Positions 41,894 through 50,830 of a stretch of DNA of 64,000 bases are shown piece after piece. Source of the stretch: Caryophanales bacterium UBA2289 (GTDB lineage: Bacteria > Bacillota_I > Bacilli_A > Izemoplasmatales > Hujiaoplasmataceae); NCBI GenBank assembly GCA_002345505.1, contig DDWJ01000038.1, forward strand, positions 21,523 to 85,522. Reading direction: 5' to 3'. Within the stretch, counting starts at the first letter, position 1. Each line of letters starts with the position of its first letter. The translations under genes and the position numbers were made by a program. Under the pieces are notes generated by a model that was given only the letters and a program-made list of their open reading frames with translations, ran no database searches and had not been told where the DNA came from.

Positions 41894-43082
41894 GATTTTT
41901 TCTAATTCTAAAGTAAACTATAATCATTAAAACCAAACCAATGAATATCATTAGTGCGGAAAAATTAAAGACTTGAATAGCTTCAATTTCGTATAAATAA
42001 CCACCGATTAACGGTCCGACAATCATCCCAATAGAGAAGAAGGATTGTCTAACACCCATAATGGAACTGTAAAAACCTTCATTGGCATTATCAGCGATAA
42101 AATTCTGTTCTAAAGGCTGATAAATTGCTTTTCCTACAACGTATATCATATAAACTGTATAAACAGCTCTAATAAAATCATTAGCTCTAAAAACGTACAA
42201 AACAACGGCAATACTAATAATTTGAGTTATGATCATAATAATCAAGTTCTTATGAATTCTCGCTATAATCGGAACGATAAACACGCTTGTAACAAGTGAA
42301 ACTAATCCAGTGATCAATACAAAGTTGCCAATATCACCTGAACTATATCCTAAATCATCAAAGTACACATCAAGATATTTTGAAAGATTTGTTAGGGCAA
42401 TACTAATGAAAGTAAGTGAAATCAAGAAAATCAGTAAGTTGGTGTTAATCTTTTTGATATTTTTAAAGCTATCAATAATTGTTGGTTTTTTAGTCTGTTT
42501 ATTTAAAATATCACTTTCACGAATAAAGATAAACACCGCAATTGCGTGAACTATGTTTAACAGTCCTTGAATTAAAAACACAACTCTTAAATCGCTGGTT
42601 CCAAGAAAAGATATCAATGTTACATTTGTACTGATAAAACCGCCTAAACCGTAACCTAAACTCGCTCCTAATGCTAATCCAGCAGCTAACCAAGCAAGTC
42701 TTTTAGCTCGATTTTCAGGTTTGGAAACCTCAATCATGTGAGAAACAAATAGTGTCATGCTGGCAGCTACGCCAAAGCCGCTTAAGAATCTAAAGAAAAC
42801 CATCCAGTACATATTTCCACTGTAACCAAATCCAAATTGACCGATACTGTAGATTAATAGGCCAATTGCCATAATTAATCCTTTTTTACCTTTATCTGCG
42901 ATTATTCCCCAAATCGGTGCCCCAACCATAAGACCAAAACTCATGGTCGCATAAAAAAATCCAAACATACGATCTGGAATTTCTAAACTTCTAACAAAGG
43001 CGGGAGTTACCGGATGACCGATGTTATGAATTATCCCTTGGATAAAATATAAGATTATTATACTTATAAAGGCTCTTTTCAT
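41874..43082 (-). CDS. Major facilitator superfamily transporter
   Basis: A 402-residue transporter with 12 membrane helices in two halves joined by a polar loop near residues 190-215. The signature between helices 2 and 3 is GAPIWGIIADKGKKGLIMAIG, and helix 4-5 has RFLSGFGVAASMTLFVSH. The layout is like drug or sugar efflux MFS proteins, but no substrate-specific motif stands out. It reads from its own region on the minus strand and ends in a terminator that overlaps the stop. Confidence 0.88.
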   Translation of the reverse strand: MKRAFISIIILYFIQGIIHNIGHPVTPAFVRSLEIPDRMFGFFYATMSFGLMVGAPIWGIIADKGKKGLIMAIGLLIYSIGQFGFGYSGNMYWMVFFRFLSGFGVAASMTLFVSHMIEVSKPENRAKRLAWLAAGLALGASLGYGLGGFISTNVTLISFLGTSDLRVVFLIQGLLNIVHAIAVFIFIRESDILNKQTKKPTIIDSFKNIKKINTNLLIFLISLTFISIALTNLSKYLDVYFDDLGYSSGDIGNFVLITGLVSLVTSVFIVPIIARIHKNLIIMIITQIISIAVVLYVFRANDFIRAVYTVYMIYVVGKAIYQPLEQNFIADNANEGFYSSIMGVRQSFFSIGMIVGPLIGGYLYEIEAIQVFNFSALMIFIGLVLMIIVYFRIRKNRDLQNS

Positions 43083-43152
43083 GCAGTTAATCCTCTTTCT
43101 AATGAACGTATATATTATATACTAAATCAAGATGTTTTTAAAACGATTTGAA

Positions 43153-43177
43153 TAAAAAAAGGCAACCAAAGTTGCCT
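43153..43177 (-). terminator. Terminator of the PEP carboxykinase gene
   Basis: On the minus strand GGCAAC-TTTG-GTTGCC is followed by seven T. Confidence 0.93.
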
Positions 43178-43187
43178 GTAATTTGAT

Positions 43188-44969
43188 TTACGAAAATCTT
43201 TGAATTAATAATGACAATTGTTCTTTAAGTACAGTAGGGACATTATCAGAATAAATCTCATAGTAATATCTTCTAATCGATTCTATTTCCTCAAGCCATT
43301 CTTGCTTGTTAACCTCAAAAGCTTTATACAAGTTTTCTTGTTTGATTTCTAAGTTTGCAAGATCTAGCTTTTCAATGTCTGGTAATAAACCAATTGGTGT
43401 AGATAGATAATTCTCTACATTATCACATCGTTCGCAAATCCACTTTAAAACCCTGCTGTTTTCGCCAAAACCTGGCCACAAATATTTCCCGTTATCTTTT
43501 CTAAACCAGTTAACAAAAAAGATTTTTGGCAGTTTATCTTCAGTGCTTTGGAGCGCTATTTCTTTCCAATGATTAATATAGTCTGAGACATTGTAACCAA
43601 TGAAAGGTAACATTGCAAATGGATCTCTTCTTACTTTTCCGATATTTTCGTCAATTGCTGCGGCAGTTATTTCAGAGCCCATTATTGATCCGATAAAGAT
43701 GCCATGATTAAAACTATAACTTTGATGTATTAAAGGAATTGTTGATGGTCGTCTGCCACCAAAAAGAATTGCGCTAATTGGAACTGGTGTTTCATACTCT
43801 TCTGCTAATGAAGGACAATTTGTTAAAGGGGCTGTAAAACGAGCATTAGGATGATCAGGTCTAGTTTCAGAACCCTTATACCAGTCGTTACCATGCCAAT
43901 CGATTAAATGGTTAGGAGCTTCGGATAACCCTTCCCACCAAACATCGCCATCATCAGTTAAAGCAACATTAGTAAATATAGTATCGCTTTTAATTGATTC
44001 CATAGCGGTTGGATTAGTTTTATAGGATGTACCTGATGTAACGCCAAAGAATCCGGCTTCAGGATTGATTGCATACATATATCCGTCATCGTGAATCTTT
44101 AACCAGGCAATATCATCACCTAAAGTTTCGGCTTTCCAATTTTTTAAAGTTGGATTAATCATCGCTAGATTTGTTTTACCACAAGCGCTAGGAAAAGCAC
44201 CAGTGATATACTTAACTTTATTTTCAGGACTTGTTAACTTTAAAATTAACATGTGTTCCGCTAACCAACCTTCATCTTTAGCGATAGCAGAAGCGATTCT
44301 TAAAGCAAAGCACTTTTTACCTAATAAAGCATTTCCACCATATCCAGAACCGTAAGACCAAATCATTCTTTCTTCTGGAAATTGGGTAATATATTTTTTC
44401 TCTATTGGCGCACATGGCCATTCAAGGTCTTCTTCACCAGGGTTTAATGGATAGCCGACTGAATGTAGACATTTGACGAATTCTTTACCTTTTTCAATCA
44501 TTGCCAACACTTTGTTGCCAGTTCTTGTCATAATATGCATATTTAAAGCTACATAAGGACTGTCAGTAACTTCAACTCCCAGTCTAGACATATCTAAACC
44601 AATAGGTCCCATTGAAAAAGGTATTACATACATGATTCTACCTTTCATAGAGCCTTTATAAAGGTCCCACATCAAAGGCATTAATTCATCTTTACTAATC
44701 CAGTTATTAGTAGGTCCGGCTGTTGCTTGGTCAGAAGTTGAAATAAAAGTTCTTTTTTCTACTCTAGCAACATCTGATGGATCTGATCTGAAAAGCAAAG
44801 ATCTTGAACGCTTGGTTGGATTAAGACGGATAGCTTTACCGCTTTGAACCATTTCTTCAGCTAAATCGTCATATTGCTTTTGTTCACCTGTCCAAAAAAC
44901 AATCTTTTCTGGTTCTAGATGATTATTCAATTCCTCAAGCCAAGCATTTAGTACATTGTTTTTAGTCAT
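43188..44969 (-). CDS. pckG: Phosphoenolpyruvate carboxykinase (GTP)
   Basis: A 593-residue enzyme interconverting oxaloacetate plus GTP with phosphoenolpyruvate, CO2 and GDP. It is of the GTP type, recognised by the kinase loop AFPSACGKTNLAM, MGPIGLDMSRLGVEVTDS, SGYGGNALLGKKCFALRIA, the metal-binding stretch ETLGDDIAW and FGGRRPSTIPLI. Full length is present. In an amino-acid fermenter it may run toward PEP for sugar synthesis or toward oxaloacetate with GTP gain. AGGAGAG precedes the ATG on the minus strand. Confidence 0.97.
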   Translation of the reverse strand: MTKNNVLNAWLEELNNHLEPEKIVFWTGEQKQYDDLAEEMVQSGKAIRLNPTKRSRSLLFRSDPSDVARVEKRTFISTSDQATAGPTNNWISKDELMPLMWDLYKGSMKGRIMYVIPFSMGPIGLDMSRLGVEVTDSPYVALNMHIMTRTGNKVLAMIEKGKEFVKCLHSVGYPLNPGEEDLEWPCAPIEKKYITQFPEERMIWSYGSGYGGNALLGKKCFALRIASAIAKDEGWLAEHMLILKLTSPENKVKYITGAFPSACGKTNLAMINPTLKNWKAETLGDDIAWLKIHDDGYMYAINPEAGFFGVTSGTSYKTNPTAMESIKSDTIFTNVALTDDGDVWWEGLSEAPNHLIDWHGNDWYKGSETRPDHPNARFTAPLTNCPSLAEEYETPVPISAILFGGRRPSTIPLIHQSYSFNHGIFIGSIMGSEITAAAIDENIGKVRRDPFAMLPFIGYNVSDYINHWKEIALQSTEDKLPKIFFVNWFRKDNGKYLWPGFGENSRVLKWICERCDNVENYLSTPIGLLPDIEKLDLANLEIKQENLYKAFEVNKQEWLEEIESIRRYYYEIYSDNVPTVLKEQLSLLIQRFS

Positions 44970-44989
44970 TTTACTCTCCTTTTTTTACG

Positions 44990-45019
44990 ATTTTATTTAT
45001 TAATTGTCTTATTTGACAA
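44990..45019 (-). promoter_or_regulatory. Promoter of pckG
   Basis: On the minus strand TTGTCA and TAAAAT are 18 bases apart. Its -35 box overlaps that of the divergent promoter of the NYN gene, within the inverted repeat TTGTC-N6-GACAA at 45004-45019. Confidence 0.5.
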
Positions 45020-45033
45020 ATATTTGTTATAAT
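45004..45033 (+). promoter_or_regulatory. Promoter of the NYN-domain gene
   Basis: TTGTCT at 45004-45009 and TATAAT at 45028-45033 are 18 bases apart, and the start codon is 20 bases further. Confidence 0.55.
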
Positions 45034-45052
45034 TATTTATAGAGGTGTTCAT

Positions 45053-45811
45053 ATGGAAATAAAAAATAAAAGTATTGCGTTACTTATTGACGCAGAAAAT
45101 ATCAGTTCAAATTATATAGAAATCATTATTGATGAAGCAAATAAATACGGTACTATCAATTATCGAAGGGTTTATGGAGATTGGACCACACCACAGTTAA
45201 ACCCTTGGAAAACGAAAATTAGTGAGTTTGGTTTAACTCCTGTCCAACAATATGCATATACGGTTGGAAAAAACTCTTCTGACTTTACGCTTATTATTGA
45301 TGCTATGGATATTTTATATTCTGAAAAAGTGAATTCTTTTTGTATCGTTTCAAGCGACAGTGACTTTACTAAGTTAGTGACTAGACTAAGAGAAGATAAC
45401 ATGTTTGTCTTTGGTATGGGTGAATCCAAAACGCCAATTTCTTTAGTTAACTCATGCGAGACTTTTGCATATCTAGATAAAATGCTTAAGGAAGCTCCTA
45501 AAGAAGAAGTTGTAGAAGTTGATACTAAGGATCAAAAAACTCCAACCGCTAAAACAAAAACCAAACCTGTAAGTTCAATTACTCCATTAAGAAGAATTAA
45601 ACAAGAACTTACCAATATAATCAATGCTAACCTAGAAGATGACGGTTGGGCTTATTGGAGCCTTATCGCTCAACTCTTACAAAAGAAATTCCCAGGCTTC
45701 CATCCGCGTAACTACGGAGACAATACAAGAACCCTTCAGTTCTTTGAAAAGATGAAAGAATTTGAAGTTAAGAAAGAAACTACTGTAAGCTATATAAGAA
45801 ACAAAAAATAA
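45053..45811 (+). CDS. NYN domain and OST-HTH (LOTUS) domain protein
   Basis: A 252-residue protein. Residues 5-150 are a NYN (LabA/DUF88-like, PIN-type nuclease) domain with acidic residues in LLIDAENIS, LIIDAMDILYS and SSDSDFTKLVTRLRE, the set expected for a metal-dependent RNase. A basic, Pro/Thr-rich linker (about 155-180) leads to a C-terminal OST-HTH/LOTUS domain (about 185-250; WAYWSLIAQLLQKKFPGFHPRNYG) that binds RNA. It probably cuts or handles a structured RNA. It is divergent from pckG and stands alone. The same two-domain layout is common in bacteria but rarely studied. Confidence 0.9.
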   Translation: MEIKNKSIALLIDAENISSNYIEIIIDEANKYGTINYRRVYGDWTTPQLNPWKTKISEFGLTPVQQYAYTVGKNSSDFTLIIDAMDILYSEKVNSFCIVSSDSDFTKLVTRLREDNMFVFGMGESKTPISLVNSCETFAYLDKMLKEAPKEEVVEVDTKDQKTPTAKTKTKPVSSITPLRRIKQELTNIINANLEDDGWAYWSLIAQLLQKKFPGFHPRNYGDNTRTLQFFEKMKEFEVKKETTVSYIRNKK

Positions 45812-45814
45812 TTT

Positions 45815-45835
45815 AAAGCCTAACGGCTTTTTTTT
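45815..45835 (+). terminator. Terminator between the NYN gene and the ornithine operon
   Basis: AAAGCC-TAAC-GGCTTT followed by T8 on the plus strand. On the minus strand the same stem is followed by a T/A-rich run, so it may serve both convergent units. Confidence 0.8.
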
Positions 45836-46892
45836 ATTTATAAACTCTTTCTACATAGGGTGAGTTCATCAAATGAAGAAGACCTGGATAATTAACATTA
45901 AATTCAATTATATCACCTAGTTTATAGTCGGTATTTGTGATATCCATTATTAAATGATCGCTACTTCCACCAATTACAGAAATTTTTTTGTCAATTGGTT
46001 TTATGTTATCTAGAATAATATCTTGTTTGCCAATTGCTAAAATTGCTCGTTTCATAATGCCTTTATCTTCAATAACGACTTTTTCTCCAAATGAATTGAT
46101 TGACATCTCTCCATCAGGATATGAAGGTTTTAATTTGCATTCTATAATTTCGGCTTCCAAGGTAAAGATATCATGATTGAATCCCTCGATATCAGTTGAG
46201 TACGAAGTTTCTTTTCCAAAAAAGATTGCTTCACCAATTCTTAAAGAATTAACTTCAAGAGGAATTTCTTGCTTATCAAATAGATATACTGAAGAAGAAT
46301 TACCTCCAGAAATAATTTCTAGGTTAATTTTAAATGTTTTTTCGATTTTAGATTTAATTTCTACTAAGCGATTAAGAATAATGCTACTTGGAACGAGTCC
46401 TCCATAACAAGTTAAATTGGTCCCGATGCCTTTTAAAACGATATTTTTTAAAGAAAGAATCTTTTCGATATCTTTTAAGTAATCATCTTTGTAAAAAACT
46501 CCCTCTCTCAGGTCACCAAGGTCAAACATAAAAATTATTTCGTATTTTTTATTTTGGCTTTTAGCCTCTAAATCTAGAGCTATTACAGTTTCTAATTCAC
46601 TGTTTAAAGCGATGTCGGAGTACCTTACTACTTCAGACACTTCTGATAGGCTAGGAATCCGAACAAGAAGCTTTTTTAATGGTAAATCTTGGTAATTTTT
46701 TAAATTTTTTAATCTTGAATCGCCAATATATTGAAAACCGCATTCTTTAAACACATTAGCAACCAATTTATCTCCAGCTACAACTTTAACTACCGGCATT
46801 AATATATCAATGCCGTTTTGTTTGGAGTATTCTATCATTCTTAGACAATTTTCTCTTAACTTATTTAAATCAATTTTTACTCTTGGATACAT
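45834..46892 (-). CDS. orr: Ornithine racemase
   Basis: A 352-residue PLP enzyme with the alanine-racemase barrel fold that converts L-ornithine to D-ornithine, the substrate of the aminomutase encoded upstream. The N-terminal YPRVKIDLNKLREN and PLP Lys in MPVVKVVAGD are visible. Further marks are DLGDLREGV, GIGTNLTCYGG and ISGGNSSSV, all usual in ornithine racemases. The start at 46892 is one base after the stop of the MutL-like gene; an upstream TTG is not preferred. It is the last of nine genes in the ornithine operon. Confidence 0.92.
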   Translation of the reverse strand: MYPRVKIDLNKLRENCLRMIEYSKQNGIDILMPVVKVVAGDKLVANVFKECGFQYIGDSRLKNLKNYQDLPLKKLLVRIPSLSEVSEVVRYSDIALNSELETVIALDLEAKSQNKKYEIIFMFDLGDLREGVFYKDDYLKDIEKILSLKNIVLKGIGTNLTCYGGLVPSSIILNRLVEIKSKIEKTFKINLEIISGGNSSSVYLFDKQEIPLEVNSLRIGEAIFFGKETSYSTDIEGFNHDIFTLEAEIIECKLKPSYPDGEMSINSFGEKVVIEDKGIMKRAILAIGKQDIILDNIKPIDKKISVIGGSSDHLIMDITNTDYKLGDIIEFNVNYPGLLHLMNSPYVERVYK

Positions 46893-46893
46893 A

Positions 46894-48264
46894 TTACTCA
46901 ATCCCCAAACTCTTCATCAACAATTTTAAGGCAGCTTCAGGATGTTTTTTTGATAATACACCTAGTGATGCCATGATGTAATCATTGTCGATAATAATCT
47001 TTGTCTTCTTTGAAGGAGCAAGTGTTAAATCAGTTTGTTTGCTTAAGACATTTTTGATGATCTCAATTCGGTTACCTAATCTCGTTAAAGCTCCGCCGGT
47101 AGCTATGATATATAACACATTGCTTAAGTCTTTTCCCTCGGCGTAAGCAACTTTACCAGAACTGTTGAACATATAGATAAGTTTTCCTGCATGTCTCTTG
47201 AGTGCTAAGTCAAACGCAACCTCAGTTAATTTTTCTGTTAAAGGTACTTGATTAGAATTAGGTATAGGTTGATAGTTTTCTAATAATTGCTTTAATTCAA
47301 CTTCCGAAAGTTTAAGATCTCTTTGAAGATTTTCAATCCCGATTATTGAAACAACATTATCCTTATTGACAAACACCCCTAAATCACCTTCGACAGTTCT
47401 TTTTGCAAAAGGCTCTGGAGCGATTAAAATTTTATTGACTTCCTCTTTACCTTCAGTCACAGAATGAATATCAGTAGTAGCGCCACCAACATCGACTGTA
47501 ATTAAATCACCGATGGCTGCTTGAAGTAATTTGGAAGCTTCCATTACCGCACCTGGTGTTGGTATTATCGCTTCATTGATTATCTCTTTGATATGCTCCA
47601 TCCCCGGTGCTTGAATTATATGCTTTTCAAAAACATCTTGGATGATTTTCCTTGTGTTTTCGACCTCGAGAACATCAATCTTTGGATACACATTGTTACT
47701 GATGTATAAATATTGTTCTTGGTTGTTTTCTTCAAAGAATCTCTTAACCATATTCTGATTTTGAATATTCCCTGCATAAATAACTGGAATATTTAGTTTC
47801 AACTCAGCAATTTTTTTTGCATTCTCCAAAGCGGTTTTTCTTTCGCCATAATCAACACCGCCAGAAACCATTATTATGTTTAAATTAGAAAATTTTAGTT
47901 CTTCAAGTTGAAATTCGTCTAAGACTCCAGAAGTAATAATCTTTAGATTAGCGCCAGCTCCAAGAGCGGCTTCTTTAGCGGCTTTAACTGTCATGTCGTA
48001 AACTAAACCGTGAACACTCATCTTTAATCCGCCGGCAGCACTAGAACTCGCAAAGGTTTCCTTTGCGAGTAGTTCACTGACATGTAAATTTTGCATTAAA
48101 TTTGCTTTGGCTTGGTTAAACCCAATTGTAACATCACCTTTATCAATTGATGTTGGTGCGAATCCACTACCCAAAAAAACTGGATTATCAGAATCTAGCT
48201 TATCAAAAGCATTTACAATTGTGGTTGTTGAACCAATCTCAGCGACCAATGCATCAATTATCAT
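46894..48264 (-). CDS. MutL/GlmL-type protein of the ornithine aminomutase cluster
   Basis: A 456-residue protein of the glutamate-mutase-associated MutL (GlmL) family with an actin/hexokinase ATPase-like fold: VAEIGSTTTIVNAFD at the start, VSGGVDYGERKTA, ITVDVGGATTDIHSV and ATGGALTRLG. These proteins accompany B12-dependent aminomutases and are thought to help keep the cofactor active; they are not DNA mismatch repair proteins despite the name. It lies between oraE (11-base overlap) and orr, the position seen in clostridial ornithine clusters. Confidence 0.9.
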   Translation of the reverse strand: MIIDALVAEIGSTTTIVNAFDKLDSDNPVFLGSGFAPTSIDKGDVTIGFNQAKANLMQNLHVSELLAKETFASSSAAGGLKMSVHGLVYDMTVKAAKEAALGAGANLKIITSGVLDEFQLEELKFSNLNIIMVSGGVDYGERKTALENAKKIAELKLNIPVIYAGNIQNQNMVKRFFEENNQEQYLYISNNVYPKIDVLEVENTRKIIQDVFEKHIIQAPGMEHIKEIINEAIIPTPGAVMEASKLLQAAIGDLITVDVGGATTDIHSVTEGKEEVNKILIAPEPFAKRTVEGDLGVFVNKDNVVSIIGIENLQRDLKLSEVELKQLLENYQPIPNSNQVPLTEKLTEVAFDLALKRHAGKLIYMFNSSGKVAYAEGKDLSNVLYIIATGGALTRLGNRIEIIKNVLSKQTDLTLAPSKKTKIIIDNDYIMASLGVLSKKHPEAALKLLMKSLGIE

Positions 48265-50455
48265 TCATTTCTATCCTTTTCTTTACCAAGAATGAAGCGA
48301 CGTGATGACCTTTGGTTCCACGACCAAATCCGCCATCTACACCATTTTTCTCAGCTATTTCTGGAGTTACTTGCGTACCACCAGCGATAATGATTAGTTT
48401 ATCTCTTACGCCTTTTTCTACAGCGTATTCATGAGTCTTTTTCATATTTTTGTAATGAACATCGTCATGAGAAATGATTGTTGACATTAAAATTGCATCT
48501 GCATTTGCTTCAATAGCAGCATCAACTAATTTTGTAATTGGAACTGAAGTTCCTAAATAGATACAGTTGATGCCATACTTTTCGATACCGCCATGTTTGA
48601 TGTCGATGATTTCTCTTAAACCAACGGAATGTTCATCTTCACCAACAGTACCAGCAATAATCGTCATCGGATTTTCGGCTATGAATTCACGAATTTCTGT
48701 ATCGCTTAGTAAATCAGGTTCTTTTGGTAAAGTTAACTTAGTTAAATCAATTTCAATATCCAATCTGCCTTTTACTTGAATTCTTGTTGCCTCGGCATCT
48801 TGAAGAACTTCTCTATGAATTACTTCAGCATCTAAAAGGTTCATATGCTTAGCGATTTCTAATGCTGCAGCTTCTGCATATCTTATAGAAGTAGGAAGTG
48901 TAACATCAATTACTAATACTCCATCACCAGCCCATTCAACTTCAGGTTTGATTATATTGGAGCTTAAGTATTTCTTTGTTCCTTCTAATCTAACATTTAC
49001 ATTATCTTCTTCATCTAACTCATCAATATATTGGATTTTTGAACGATCTTCAAAGGTTGATCCATTGATTAATTTAGATGGAGATTCATTTTCGTTTAAA
49101 CCATATTGCTTAATATTGTTATAACCAAAGTGAGCAGTAACGGGAGCAAAATAATCTTCATCTCTTTCATAAACTGTATTAGCACCGATACCACCATTTA
49201 TTTTTCTTGAAATACCATCATAATTTCTTTCCGGATAAATTCCTGAATCGATAAAGAATCCATCTTCAACTGCTTGGAAATAACCGCCTGAAGCTAATAA
49301 TTCTTCAAAGAAAAGAATCGCTCTTTCTTTAAGTTCTCTAACCTTTTCTGGTAAGTATCCAGCTTCTTTTAGTTCAACCATCTCAAGTAATCCATCCATA
49401 CCTATAAGAGCTTGTTTTGCAGTGTCGCAAGCTTCAACATTATACATATGCCATGGCACGTTTCTTCCCTCGTCAGGAGTAATTGTAGATTGAATATCTG
49501 CAGAAGTTAATTTTGAAATCATCATATTTAAAACATGAGTTACTGTAGCTTCTCGAGTTGATGATTCCATATATTTAGTATTCATTTGCGCTCTCATCTT
49601 ATAATCGCTAAAGAAATCTCTTAACGCTTTAGCATAAGGCAAGTTGATTTTTAAGTCAGGAGCAGGAGCGGCAGTAGGTGGAACCGTTGATAATGCGATG
49701 TTATCCTTCTTGATTCCTACCTTTTCCGAAAATAAACTATTAATTGCATGTTGAACCATAAGCTCTGGCATTACTTTCCAAGCAACCATTGCGGTTGCAT
49801 TAGCATTATGCGCACCATCGATTTGTAAAATATCAGCCCAAGCCATAATTTTCTTACTTTCGGCAGCATCGACAAAAGATCTAACCATATTAATATTTCG
49901 ATATAGAATATTGTATTGAGGATCTTGATGGGCGCCATTAACACCCTCTTCAGCAAACATAACAGCAATGTCAGGTCCAGCTACACCACTGACATATGAA
50001 TGGTAGTTAATTGGTCTACCAACTTCATCTTCAATTATATCTAAGGCTTTTCTTTGTGCTCTTACTTGTTTTCTTGTAATTGGTACCCCACCAACACCTT
50101 GTGGCGTTCCTTCAATCAGTCCATCAAAATGCGATTGACCAGCGGTTCTAATAACCATCAAATGGTCAGCACCATGCCAAGCTGCCATTCTCATTCTTCT
50201 AATATCGTCTTCAAATCTACCGCTAGCAATTTCGGAAGTAATCACTTGAATCGGTTGCGGATCAATGTTGCCAAAATACTTAGCTGCCGGAAGTGGAGTA
50301 GAGTTCTTTAAAGGTTTTGATGCGTCTTTATAGAAATTACCAGCCATTTCTAAATCATTTACTGGTTCTCTCCATGTCCATCCTCTACGTCTTGGTTCAT
50401 ATTTATCTAAATCTTTTAGGATTTCTAAGACATCTAATTTTTGATTTTTATTCAT
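48254..50455 (-). CDS. oraE: D-ornithine 4,5-aminomutase, large subunit
   Basis: A 733-residue adenosylcobalamin- and PLP-dependent mutase that moves the terminal amino group of D-ornithine to give 2,4-diaminopentanoate. It starts with the barrel (RRRGWTWREPVNDLEM, RTAGQSHFDGLIEGTPQG) and ends with a B12-binding domain whose signature DxHxxG is Asp607-His609-Gly612 in GEDEHSVG. Length matches clostridial OraE. It overlaps oraS by eight bases and the MutL-like gene by eleven, so the complex partners are made together. Confidence 0.96.
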   Translation of the reverse strand: MNKNQKLDVLEILKDLDKYEPRRRGWTWREPVNDLEMAGNFYKDASKPLKNSTPLPAAKYFGNIDPQPIQVITSEIASGRFEDDIRRMRMAAWHGADHLMVIRTAGQSHFDGLIEGTPQGVGGVPITRKQVRAQRKALDIIEDEVGRPINYHSYVSGVAGPDIAVMFAEEGVNGAHQDPQYNILYRNINMVRSFVDAAESKKIMAWADILQIDGAHNANATAMVAWKVMPELMVQHAINSLFSEKVGIKKDNIALSTVPPTAAPAPDLKINLPYAKALRDFFSDYKMRAQMNTKYMESSTREATVTHVLNMMISKLTSADIQSTITPDEGRNVPWHMYNVEACDTAKQALIGMDGLLEMVELKEAGYLPEKVRELKERAILFFEELLASGGYFQAVEDGFFIDSGIYPERNYDGISRKINGGIGANTVYERDEDYFAPVTAHFGYNNIKQYGLNENESPSKLINGSTFEDRSKIQYIDELDEEDNVNVRLEGTKKYLSSNIIKPEVEWAGDGVLVIDVTLPTSIRYAEAAALEIAKHMNLLDAEVIHREVLQDAEATRIQVKGRLDIEIDLTKLTLPKEPDLLSDTEIREFIAENPMTIIAGTVGEDEHSVGLREIIDIKHGGIEKYGINCIYLGTSVPITKLVDAAIEANADAILMSTIISHDDVHYKNMKKTHEYAVEKGVRDKLIIIAGGTQVTPEIAEKNGVDGGFGRGTKGHHVASFLVKKRIEMNDN

Positions 50456-50828
50456 GCTTAGTCACCTCAAAACTCTTCTTAACTTTTTCAAAGCCTTTAT
50501 CATTTAAAAGCATCAATCCGGCTTCTCTAATAGTTAAATTTTCAAGTTGTGATAAGCGATAAACAACATGACCGGCACCTTTAGAAATCAAACCATGATT
50601 AATTACTTTCTCAACTAAATCTTTTGCTTCTATACTAGAAAATCCCATTCTAAGCAAAACACTTCTTTCAATAGCAGGAGAAGTGTTTTTATATGCTAAA
50701 TCAACCAAAGGTTTTACCGCCTCATCAGCTAGTTGCCAAAAGCGTTCCTTCAGTTCTTGATCAGTTAAATTTTTTAAATGTTCTCTTCTTTTTAAGTAAT
50801 CGTCTTCACGAACCTTTTTTGTATTCAT
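50448..50828 (-). CDS. oraS: D-ornithine 4,5-aminomutase, small subunit
   Basis: The 126-residue partner of OraE. Helical, with REDDYLKRREHLKNLTDQEL and RFWQLADEAVKPLVDLAYKNTSPAIERSVLLRMGFSS-type sequence, as in clostridial OraS. It binds OraE and is needed for substrate positioning. The start is an ATG at 50828, two bases after ortB ends. GAGG lies upstream on the minus strand. Confidence 0.93.
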   Translation of the reverse strand: MNTKKVREDDYLKRREHLKNLTDQELKERFWQLADEAVKPLVDLAYKNTSPAIERSVLLRMGFSSIEAKDLVEKVINHGLISKGAGHVVYRLSQLENLTIREAGLMLLNDKGFEKVKKSFEVTKHE

Positions 50829-50830
50829 GC

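Noticed and set aside
46894..48264. DNA mismatch repair MutL
   Set aside because: The fold and motifs are those of the GlmL/MutL family that accompanies B12 aminomutases; the name is a coincidence.
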